Part shown: positions 32,411 through 44,959 of the stretch, piece by piece | Position numbering within the stretch: the first letter of the stretch is position 1 | How the letters are laid out: each line of letters starts with the position of its first letter | Assembly (NCBI GenBank): GCA_034406715.1 | Contig: CP137868.1 | Span: 248,001-312,000, forward strand | DNA: 64,000 nt | Direction: 5' to 3' | Origin: Rhodotorula mucilaginosa | Lineage: Eukaryota > Basidiomycota > Microbotryomycetes > Sporidiobolales > Sporidiobolaceae | Position numbers and translations under genes: made by a program | Notes under the pieces: generated by a model | Seen by the model: only the letters and a program-made list of their open reading frames with translations | What the model was told of the DNA's origin: nothing | Database searches by the model: none

Positions 32411-35149
32411 CTACTGCAACCAGACCGGGTTCCAGTTCAAGGTCTGGCCATCGGAGGACCCTGGTAACCCTTCAAGGCCGAGCGTGAGCCCCTCGAACGT
32501 CTCGATTGGTTCCGCCATCCAGGGAAATCCAGTCGTGGGTGATTGTCCGGCGAGAAGCGCATCAACGGCGGCAGGGAACGCGACGGGCGAGCTGCTCGCT
32601 CCGGGCGGGTGGCCTTGAGTTCCGGAAAGAACAGCTGTCGACAAGAACTCTCGTCAGCCCTGTCTCCTGCGAAAACATCGGGGTAGGATTTGACGCACCG
32701 GCGCGATTCTGCTAAGCGTCTTGCGCATCCAGGCCCGCTTGGCGGATCGCTTCGAGACTCTTCCTCGCGATGGAGTTGGCGGCGGCAGAGTCGAGTAGGA
32801 ATGACTCGGCGAGCTCGACCAACTGCCGACTGGCTTCTGTGGGCGCAGTTTTGGACCGCCAAGTGCCGATGATGACGAGCGCGGCGGCGCACACTTGATG
32901 CAAGATCGCCCAATGTCGGACTTCGTGCGTGGCGAGCGTCGGGATCTCGCGCAAGATGCTTTCGGCGTGCGAAACGAGTACGGCAGTTTCTGCACCAGGC
33001 CGCAAGCGCTGCAGTCGGAGCGTCCAGTAGTCGAGATGGACTTGACAAATCGATCGGATCAGCTACCGAGAGCGCAGTCAGTCTGTGCTGTTCGAGCATG
33101 CGACCAGACGGGAACTCGAGGGAAACACGCACTGGATCTTCCGAGGGAAGGCTGGTCTCTCCGAGAGCGGAAACCTCCCGCAAACACGCAGAGATTTGCT
33201 CCGGCGTGGGATTGAGAAAGCGAGCTCGGTAGACGATGCGAGCGATGTCATAGAGGAAATTCAGGTAAGTCGTCGGGGTCAGATTGCGCAAGGTGTCTCC
33301 TTCAGCTTGGTGTCTGGCGAAAGGGCGCCGCCATGTCAGTAAAACGCATGCACATAATAACGCGACCGAAGACCTAACTCACGGCTGCGGCGGAAGTCCC
33401 TTGACCTTGTCCGGCGAGATGCACGGAAGGTCGCCGTACAACCAGTTTGCGATGCAGAGCGCGCGGACGACTCGCTTCCGCACTTCGAGCGCAGCCGTCC
33501 GCACGGCAGGGTGCTCCGTATTTGAGTTTGCGGGTAGCCCGTACATATCTCGTTCGAGACGAAGATGTTGCGCAGCCAAGACCGCGTGGTCGACAAGGAC
33601 ATTGATGGCCCGGAAAGTTTCGGCGGTCCGCCCGCTGAGCGCCAAGTAGGCAACTGCCTGGAGCGCGACGAGCGACCGGTTGTGGATGAAGTTGGCGTGG
33701 TATAGGCTCGCCAACGCTGCATCAGTGAGATCGTCCGCGCGCTGCTGAAGCGCGACTGAACCCGGACAATTACAAAAGTCAGCCTGGCTGTCGTTGGCTG
33801 TCGCATTGAAAGAGCGAACGTCACGTAGTGAAGGAGCGAACGACACGTACCGTGATCAGTACCCAGTGCAGCAAGCATCTCAGCAGAGGCGAGGCGTGCT
33901 CCGACGGCCGCTTGCGCGAAATAGGAAGCCTGTTGGAGATGGAGGCGGTCAACATAAGCAAAAAAAGGCAAGCGAGCGAGCTGGAGCAAGAGAAGCAGGA
34001 CTCACGAGCCACGAGCTGTAGCAGTGCTCTAGTTGTAGAGGGCTCTCGACGACCCAAAAATGGGCGAGATGCTGCTGACGCGCTTCCGAGTTGATGATGG
34101 GATGCAGGGCGCCGAGCGTGCCCATGCAGTGATTGACGAGAACCTGCGACTCGAGCCGCGATGGCATGATAGCGGCAAAGGCGGAACGGGTCGGGTATTT
34201 GGTGAGGACGTTCGTCACCGACGGAGGAAGGATGGCCTGTGAGAGCAGATATGGATGAAAATTCAGTTTTCTCATCGGCGCAGTTCTTGCCTTGTGCAGA
34301 GAAGCAGCGCACAGTGTCGCGACCAGGCCCGTGGAAGGGATACTGCCCAGGACCTATATAGTTCGGTCCTCGTTCGGGAGGGTCAAGTATCTGGTACAGA
34401 GGAAGAAAGAGTATCTGTTAAACGGAGCCGAGTGTCTGTAATTTGAGAGCGAGTTTAGCTCCGCTCACCTGCAGTTCCGCCGGTTTCTCCCCTTCTGAAT
34501 CGCTCTGTGGAGCTTCGGAGGGTGCCTGTATACGGGAGAGTATCAGCTATGGCCGGTGGAACAGGAAAAGTGTGGGACATGCCCACCTCGCGGTCCGTTG
34601 AGTGACGGCGGCGCTTGCCTGCGCGCTCCGGAGGAGGCAGCGCATTAAGTAGAGCTTCCGCTCTGACAATGCGCGGCTGCAGACTGGCAAGAATGTCGCG
34701 CATCGCGGCGAGTTCTGCTCGAGCGGCGAGATGAACCTCGTCCGGCCCTCCGACCACGGCCCCGTCGTCGTCGAAAACGGCGCTGCCAAAGGAAGCGATA
34801 TCAGCACAAGTGCACGAGGACATGGTGTCGATGAGGACTTGGCACACTCAGGAGCGACAGCGCTGACTTCGTCCGCGGCGGAACAGAGTGCCGCTTTTCC
34901 CTTTTTGCGGCAGGCGCCGCAGGGGAAAGTCCGGTCGCTGCGACAGCCGAATCAGCCTCGCTTCCGTAGTCGTAGCGTCAACCGAGACGTACCATTTGGT
35001 CTGCGCGCGAGAGCGAGCGGTCAGCAAGACGGACCGACATCTCCCCACCCTGCGCGGCAGCCGCGGCGAGGGCGACGCACCTTTGAACGAACGCATTCTG
35101 TGCAAGCCTTGACCGGACGCCGTCTACCTAGCTTGTCGGTGGCGCTCAT
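32411..35149 (-). CDS. Zn2Cys6 fungal transcription factor
   Basis: The N-terminus reads MSATDKLGRRRPVKACTECV|RSKTKCDRTFPCGACRKKGK and then AALC: a complete C-x2-C-x6-C-x5-C-x2-C-x8-C binuclear zinc cluster. It needs exon 1 (35149-35081), an 8-nt exon (35000-34993) and an exon starting at 34937. A short coiled coil follows (LAAMRDILASLQPRIVRAEA), then ILDPPERGPNYIGPGQYPFH. The regulatory middle domain, typical of the family, has VNHCMGTLGALHPIINSEAR, HFWVVESPLQLEHCYSSW, YFAQAAVGARLASAEMLAAL and AALEVRKRVVRALCIANW. The last exon ends TLNWNPVWLQ at TAG 32411. An in-frame TAG lies at 32712-32714, 13 bases before the donor of the last intron, so the protein may end there (see findings). Target genes are unknown. 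Confidence 0.82.
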
Positions 35150-35453
35150 AGCAGCGAGCAGCAGTGCCTATGCGAGACGAGCCAGCCAGCAGCGATGAAG
35201 TTCAGCAAGCGGCGGAAGCGAAGCGGAAAAAAGCCTTTTCCGATCCTTTGAGCGCGCTTGGGACAGCGTGAGGCCTGATGTCAGGCTTTGTGTAGCAATG
35301 CCCTTACAGAGCGGCGGAACGTTGCGAGAATTAGAGCCGGTTCGTGCATCTTTCTGAGAGGAAACCTGAGAGGAAACAGAACGGCAAGAGAGACAACAGC
35401 TTGTTCTTCGTCCATTACAGATTCCCGGCAAGGCACGACTACACACGACAAGT
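35150..35453 (-). other. Intergenic, Zn2Cys6 factor 5' / MFS 3'
   Basis: 304 bases; presumed promoter of the regulator. No element recognised. Confidence 0.35.
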
Positions 35454-37805
35454 TCAGACTTTTTCGAGTTCCTGTGCAGAAGCCGTCTCGATGAGTTCCA
35501 CCTCCGGCTTGAGCTCGTCGACATTGCCACCTACGTCGGCTTCAGCATCGACGAATTGCGGCGCGGCATCGGCCGGCGCGTCGATGTTGCGGGTCATCAT
35601 TGGTGCGATGGGCTCGAGACAGAGGACGCCTGCGACGGCAATGACGGCGACGGGGGCGGCGATGGCCCAGATCCAGCGGTCTGCAGGAATGGAATCGTCA
35701 GTTCGGGGGTGCCGGAGGAGGAAACAGCGAGGCAAAGGAAGGACGTACAGCTGTCGGCATAGACATGGCACATCGCCATCTCGATCGCTTCCATGATCTC
35801 CGGAGTCATCCCCGGAAGCTTCTTGAGAGCGGCACCGCCGGCGACCTGAGCTGCGGCGACCAGCGCGGGAAGTCGCGCCTCTGGGAAACCGAACGGTGCG
35901 ACCGCAGCGGCCAAACGAGGTCCGACGAGGGCGGCGGTCCTCGTCTTGCCGACGGCGTTGTAGACCGCCACGGCAACGACACCGCCGAGAGCGCGCGAGA
36001 CGAGCAAGTTGACCGAAGCGAGCGCGAGGAGCTCGGGCGGCGCAGCGAGTTGCGCGCAGACCGACATGAGCGTGAGCGGGCTCGAGAAACCGATACCGGC
36101 AATGCAGGCATATGCACGCATCGCAATGCGGCTGCTGGGTTGGACGGTCGCCATACCGACTAACGCGACAGGGGATCAGCAAGCAGCTTCAAATAAATCA
36201 CCCGCGTCAGAAAGGGCACTCACTGCTGCCGACCACGAAAAGGCTGAAGCCCGTCGCAAGGGAAAGCTTCACTTCCTTGTAGCGCTGCGACGCCCAGCCG
36301 ACCACAGGCGTTGCAAAGGTCTGAGCGAGGACGACGATGAAGAAGAAACATCAGTCGAGGTCCGCTGAGCGAAACGTGAGATCAGATTTTCTACTCACGC
36401 TGGGCAGGAAGAACCAGAGAAAGTTGAGACCGGCTTCCCAGGACGGAAGTCCGAGGATCATGCTCGCTTCGCGCGCCCAGAAGGCGTTGAAGGAGAAGAA
36501 GAGGATCCTGTTTAACGCAGATTCAGCGATTATGTCACGATCATTCAGTCAGGGAAACTCCGCACCCTTCGATGAATAGCAAAGCAAGAGACAATGCGTA
36601 GTTGCGCGACCTGCTGAAGAGCGCGTGGTGGAGGAGACCTTGCGAGTTGCCCTTCCATTCTGTGTGAAGAAGTGTCGTTAGTCATCAGACTCGGAAAGCT
36701 CGGATTCCGAATCTGGCGCACCCCAGACTCCGAAGGCGGCAAAGCATGCGAGTCCCGCGCAGAGAGGACCGAGGACGTGCGCGTCCGACCACTTGTACGG
36801 GTTCAAGGCGCTGACGAGGCCGTAGTAGAACGGAACCACCGCGGACAGCAAGAGGAGGACGCCGATGGGATCGATGGCCATGACCTTGTATCGGTGGTGG
36901 CGGAAAACGGCAGAGACGTCAGGTCGCTTCTGAGCCGGTCGGTAGAAAACAAAGATGACGAGGCAGGCAAGTCCGTCTGGCAACGATAGGGTGTGAGCTC
37001 CCTGCGCTCGGAGGCAGAGAGGTTGACAGTGTGCTTACAAACGATGGCGAGAGTAGCATAGATCATGCGCCACCCTGCTCCCAGAACATTGTGCTTGATG
37101 TAGAGCCCGCCGGCTACTAGGCCCATCACGCCGCCGAGGGACGAAGAAATGTTGAAGATTGCCTGCATCATCGGGCGCTTGTTCCTCGGAAACGTCTCCG
37201 AGGCCGTCGCAACATAGAGTCCTTGACTGGCGAACCCGAATCCGGTGATGACGGCGCCTGGAAAGGGAGTTAAGCGAAAGTTAGCGGGATCTTTCTCCGA
37301 CAAGGCGAAGACAGTCTCCTGCTCGAGCTCGATATGGCAGAGATGGCTCGGCGACATCCGTCAAGCGCAGGGCAGCCCGAGTCTCTGTAGGCTCGGAATG
37401 TGTACTCACCGATGAGGGCGACGTATGCGTGGTGCGAGGTGGCGGTCACAATCGCGCCGATCGCTCCGAGAGCCAGGCCGACCATCATGAAAGGCTTGCG
37501 GCCCCAGAGGTCGGCCGAGAGAGAGACTGTCGGACCGAGGACGGCTTGGCAGATCTGCAGCATAGTAGGAGTCAGTACTCCTTGCGCATCAGACGCCGAG
37601 AAACCTCACGGCGCACCTGGGCGGTATTGCTCATCCAGGCTGTGAGCGCGGCGTCGCCAATGCCCGGTCCAATGACTCCGGCATAGGAACCGGTTGCCGT
37701 TACGCCAAAGACGGCGGCGAAGATTGCAGCTAAGGCTCCAGCGCAGCAGCCAACTGCTCGGCTGGAAGAAGTAGCGGGCGGAGCGGAACTCGACGAGACG
37801 ATCAT
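35454..37805 (-). CDS. Major facilitator superfamily transporter, probable drug/toxin exporter
   Basis: A membrane protein of about 600 residues in roughly eight exons, from ATG 37805 to TGA 35454. It begins with an Ala/Ser-rich first helix (AGALAAIFAAVFGVTATGSY). The MFS loop motif is LSADLWGRKPFMMVGLALGA. Further helices include AVITGFGFASQGLYVATASE, FNISSSLGGVMGLVAGGLYI, IGVLLLLSAVVPFYYGLVSA, MILGLPSWEAGLNFLWFFLP and RALGGVVAVAVYNAVG. The last helix, WIWAIAAPVAVIAVAGVLCL, is followed by an acidic cytosolic tail. The ETFPRNKRP loop and central spacer resemble the TRI12/siderophore 14-helix group, but I cannot assign a substrate. It is head to head with the sulfatase gene and shares the palindrome-rich promoter with it. 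Confidence 0.8.
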
Positions 37806-38303
37806 GAGAGCTTTGTCGGTGTGTCGGACGTGGACAGCTTGTATCGGAAAGCAAAAGAGCAGGCGAGCGAGACGTCCTTGATGAACTCAACTCGTTTCTA
37901 GCTCGTGTGTTGGTGCGGCAGGGTCCCAGCGCTCCCGATCAGCGCGGCAGCTTGGCACGGCCGATATTCGGCTTTGCGGGGAAGGCGTAATATCGCATCA
38001 CTGCCAGGAGCCAGGAGCAGTGCGTGCTGGCGAGTGCGTGAGCTAGAACGATGAGATGTGGGCGGCCGAAAGTGCGTTCGGCCGAAGTTCGGCCGTTCCC
38101 CTCCGCGTTGCGTTGCTATCCCCCGCCGTAAGTTAGATGACACAAGGACTGCGGGGCCCGAAAGACGCAACAAGGCGTGCCGATGTTTATCCGAAGCCGC
38201 TCCTGTCCCTTTCGCTCTCTCCGCAAGAGGCAACCGCCGACCGCTCTCCTTTCAACTCGGCCTCTGACTGCACTCGGTCTTGCTACGCCATCGTGCCCGC
38301 AAG
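37806..38303. promoter_or_regulatory. Divergent promoter, MFS / sulfatase, rich in GCCGAA/TTCGGC
   Basis: 498 bases between start codons. They contain GCCGATATTCGGC (37960-37972), GGCCGAA (38064-38070) and the overlapping palindromes TTCGGCCGAA (38078-38087) and GCCGAAGTTCGGC (38081-38093). The clustering suggests binding by a dimeric regulator, which is inference. Confidence 0.5.
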
Positions 38304-40378
<2,075 letters not shown>

Positions 40379-40659
40379 GATATGACTCTTGTTGATGGGA
40401 ATTAGTGATGAGTTGAACTTGCGACTTCGCTGAGAGGAAGAGCACTGGAGTAATTGCAAATCTATAGCTGGTAAACGACGAGAGAAAGCGAGGGAAGGGA
40501 TATAGACAACCTGCCGTGCGAGTCCCGCCTAGCCGGCGACTCGGCACTCCTTGAGGGTATTGTCAAGATGGAAAAGATGCGGTGTTTGATAACTTGTACA
40601 CAGGTCACGGAAAGCATGCGGTCGGGCCCGAGCTGCCGAAGCCGCATGGCCGGCCTATG

Positions 40660-43600
40660 TTAGATCGTCGCCGGAACCGACATGCGCAGAATGTCCTGCT
40701 CGGTGTTGAAGATCCACTCCTCGAACGGATCGAACAAGAGCTTGACGCGGCGGTAGACTTCTTCGAGGAGGAAGGACCTGACGACGCGGACAGGCTTGGG
40801 GCGGCGAGCCGACTTGTCTGCCGTGATGTGGAATTGGGGCAAGCTGCAGGACGATTCCAGTGAGCAAGCGGTGCCTCCGATCAGAAGCTGAGGGCAGTGA
40901 CCTTACATGTGGGTGACCGTGCCCTTGGCGGCGGCGTCGATCTTCTTGACTTTGGCGGCCAACACCGCAGGGTCTTGCGTCGAGCGCGATTCGAGCGCAA
41001 CGATCCGGTCGCGGAGAGCAGGGATCACATTGGTCAAATCGACCGAATCGCGGTACCCGAACGAGATGGTGGCGCGGAAGACGCCGTCGAATTGGCGGAG
41101 ACGCTCGACGAGGAAGCGGTCTTCGAAGGCAACGGTCGGCACACCGACCGTGCGAACCGAGAGGAATACCTGCAGCAGGAAAACAATCGCAACCGTCAGT
41201 GTTAAGCTGGGGCGGGTGCTGCGAATGCCATACGTACGATGACTTGAGGCAGCGCCGGGTACGAATGCAGGAAGGCTGTGAACGAGTGCGGAGCTCCTTC
41301 ACCGCTCGACTCGCTGTTGTTGTGGAAGCTGCAAGTCCAAGGTGCAGAAGTGTGAGCTCAAAAACTCGTCTGCAACAGGGAGGTGACCGGCTTCATACGT
41401 ACACCGCAAAGACGGGCAGACGGGCGAGCGGAGAGCCGTCGATGGCCTCGTAGGAGGGCAGCTTGGTCTTGAACCTCTTGAGCGCAGGAACCGTCGGCAG
41501 CGTCGTCGACTGCCCTCCCTCGCTGGCAATAGCCGACAAAGAAGCGATATCCTCCTCCTTCAGGTTCGACGACAGCTGGACCGGTTCAGGCGCATCCTCT
41601 TGCGTCTTTTCGTCGCGTTTCGGACGCATGACCTCGCTGAGGCGGTACCGGTGCAGGTGGTCGAATTTCTCTTCGAGTCCGCGCGCCCATGCCCACAGCA
41701 AGAGGAGGACGAGTAGAACAACGCCGAGGCCGAGGCTGAACCAAGCTCCGTGCGGAACCTTCTTGAGGGTGGCACCGAAGAAGAGGCAGTCGATGAATCC
41801 GGCAGCGAAGAAGTCTGTGAAGGGGAGGTCCGTCAAGTCTGTGGCGACTCGGAGGCTGGAATGAGGAGACAGCTGGCTCACAAATGACGGCGACGATGAC
41901 GGGCAGGTGCTTGATCTGAATCATCGCAATCGCGAGTGTGCAAGCTGTGGGGAACGACTTATGAGCTTCCATCGAAACCACGGCGAAGATTCAACACAGT
42001 ATAACGCACTCGTGATGAACATGACGCCGGATACGGCGAAGCCGTAAGCGTTCGTCAAGCCCGCCTCGGTTCCGAATCCGACGGCTGCGAGAGGAGAGGA
42101 CTTGAGGTCAGCTGTCTCGCCTTTGGTACAAATGGGGGCAGAGCGAAGCGTACTCAATCCGATGGTGCCGACGAGGAGGAGGAAGTTGGCGATGGGGACG
42201 TAGATCCGGCCGCGGGAGGTGCTGTCCGTGTGGATGATTCGCAAAGGCGGCATCACATGCAGCGAGACGAGCTGTTGTACGAGGCTGAAGGCGGCGGTGA
42301 TCATGGCTGTATGTGAGACAGGCAAGTCAGTAAGGGTGATCGGATGAGAAAAGAGGACGGTCGAGACTGACCTTGGGAAGCGATGACGGCAGCGAGCACG
42401 GCAAAGATCCATACCGTCCACCAGAGTCCTCCGCCGGTCCCGCCGGGGATGGAGTTGAAGAAGACGTTCGAGATGACCGTGTCTCCATGCGTGATGAGCT
42501 TGGCGCCCTGCCCGAGGTACTGGAGGATGAGCATCGGCGCTGCGTACGAGCAGAACGCGGTGCGGATGGAAGCTTTGGAGAATTGCCCCAGGTTCGCGAA
42601 CAGCGCCTCGACGCCAGTGATGCAGAGGATGACTCCGCTCAGGATGTCGTAGTTCTTGGTGCGGACGAACAGCATCACCGCGCGCGAGGGATCGAACGCG
42701 CGGAAGATCGCCGGGTGTTGCGCGATGTTGATGCAGCCCGTGATCCCGTTTAGGGCCAGCCAGATGAAGACGATCGGCGAGAAGAGGCTGGCGATGCGTT
42801 TGGTACCGAACGGTTGGATGAGGAACAGCACGACGAGGATGCCGCAAGAAATGCCGACGACGGATCCGGCGGCCTTGGGAGCTCCGTAGGAGAGACCGAC
42901 GACCGCGGAGGTAACCGAAACGGCTGTGCGGGAGGGAAGGATCGAGTCAGCGTGACGAGCGGAGAATCGTCGAAAGGTAATGTTGACAGAAAAAGAAAGT
43001 CGAAAAGAAGAAACGCCGCGCACCCGGCGTCAACATGCCGTCGGCGATGGTGAGCGTGACCCCGAAGAGCGTGAGCATGAAGAGGAACTTCTTGACCCAT
43101 GGGCGGTGCAGGAACGAGCTGACGCCGATCGAAGCCGGAGGAGTGGTCGCCATGGTATAAGTCGTCAAAGTCCGCCACCCTTCGCGTTTGCTTTCGCGAG
43201 GAGGGAAGATGGTCGTGTAAACGGCTAGGGGGCCTCCTTCGCCGTGCGCGGTACCGAATTCGAGAGCGACTAGGCAGTATTTTACGACCGGCACGATGAG
43301 AATCGTCCAAAGGACGCTGAGCGAGGTTCGATTTTCGGTCATCGGAGTGCGAGTCGTGGATTGCGAGTGCATATGCGGATTGCGGAAAGCGGAATTGCCC
43401 GGGTTATGGTATGCGGATTTACATTGCGCGTCAGCACGTGGTGGCCATGGGTGACAGCCTGTTGAATGAGACGAGCTCACGTAGAGACGGCACCGACCAC
43501 GTCGTCGCTCGAAGGTGCCGGGGCCGAAGAAGGGAAGATACCGTTGAGCGTGTAGAGCGTCGACGTGCCGATGTCTGGAAGCGGCGAAGCCCGTGTCAGT

Positions 43601-43838
43601 CCACCGGCGCCACCTCGTGTTGAGCTCAATTAGGGGCCGACAACTCACCTCCGTAGATGACACCAAAGCTCAGGAAGGCGAGCCAAAGGGTCTGGCGCAA
43701 AGAGTGCTTGTAAAGGCGGTCGTCATCAAAGGTCGACTCGCCCATGCGGCCCGTGTCGACGGGACGAACTGGCAGACCCGTCTTGGGATCATGGGTCTTG
43801 TCGGCCGTCGACGGGCGCGTGTCGGGATCGAAAGACAT
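40660..43838 (-). CDS. HAK1: HAK/KUP-family high-affinity potassium transporter
   Basis: Plasma-membrane K+ (H+-coupled) uptake in low potassium. ATG 43838 opens a hydrophilic head, then LWLAFLSFGVIYGDIGTSTL with YTLNGIFPSS: the K+ transporter signature, whose Asp codon is split by an intron. Helix blocks include KYCLVALEFGTAHGEGGPLA, LFMLTLFGVTLTIADGMLTP, AVSVTSAVVGLSYGAPKA, FSPIVFIWLALNGITGCINI, VEALFANLGQFSKASIRTAF and MLILQYLGQGAKLI. Further downstream are WTVWIFAVLAAVIASQ and FGFAVSGV-like GFAVSGVMFITS. The C-terminal cytosolic domain ends LPQFHITADKSARRPKP...SVPATI at TAA 40660. About 11 exons, roughly 860 residues. It is head to head with the P-type ATPase gene. Confidence 0.93.
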
Positions 43839-44959
43839 GGTCGGCGCGATAGCTCGGATGTCGACTTGCTGTTCTGGCGGACGGGCGTGAGATGAGCTTC
43901 TATGCAGCAAGCGCGAGCTGCGAAGATGCGCGTGAAACAGTCGAAGCGTCTCTTTCTCGAACGCGGCTAGCCGGGCTTTGGCGGACTGGTCTAGCCCAAG
44001 GTTCCGATGAGCTGGCAGTGGTGAGCAGGTGACCAAGGGGCAGCATAATAGCGTTCAGAGCACGTCGCCCGTCGAGCGCGAGGTTTGGAGGAAACCAAAA
44101 TTTGGCGAAATCGCCTCGAAAACCTCGCAAAGCGATCGAGCGGGACAGACGATCGTCTCTCGCTGCACAGCCTCAGCGCCCCGGACACGTCCAGAGAAGT
44201 GGGAAGACTGTGACCGAGTGTAGACCAACCTCATGCATGATGCGACCAGGAGACGCAGGAGAGCAAGCCTGAGAATTCAGCGACCAGCAGGCCGCCGCCG
44301 TCGAGGCTTGGGAGAGGAGATCTCATCAGCCAATCACAGCGTGCCATATACTGAACCCTTTCAGTCCTTTGAGCGATGTGAATGTCGTGAAAGCGGCCGC
44401 TACACTTGGCTACACATGTATGAAGCGGAACCCTAGTCAAGGGAAGTCTCGCATGAGATGGTCTTTCTTTTGCAGTCAAGTGTCGCCCCCGTGGCGAGCG
44501 AGTCGATCTCTCAGTGCGAGCGGCCTCTTACCTATCTACGCGACGATACCATACGCACGGGGGCGCAGGCGCGAGGCTGCATGTACGACGGGCGGCTAGA
44601 GGACAATGGGGAGGCTTATGCAGTGTTTGATCGTGACCACGCGGGAGCGCAATCCCTCAAGCATCTAGTCGAATCGCATCTCCGTGGCCGAAACCTCGCG
44701 TGCTGCGGAATTGGCCACTCCGCCGCCTGCACCCATAACGCATGCGGTCCGCAGAAATCCTCTCACGCTCCTCGAACTACAGTACCCGCCACGCCATTAT
44801 CTCGAGGCCAAACGCGCGTATTTCTGCTCACCGACGCTGCCTGCTTTCTGATCTGTTTTCGGCCGCCTCGTCTGCTCTTCTCTTCCCTCTCTCGTCGTCG
44901 CGCCTCCTCTCTCTCGCCGCTGCTTCCGGGTCTATCGCCGCGCTCTCAAGCTCTCTCCG
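43839..44959. promoter_or_regulatory. 1.1-kb divergent region, HAK / P-ATPase
   Basis: The longest divergent gap in the window. It contains no convincing gene and presumably both promoters. CT-rich tracts near 44855-44930 precede the ATPase start. I see no named element. Confidence 0.45.
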
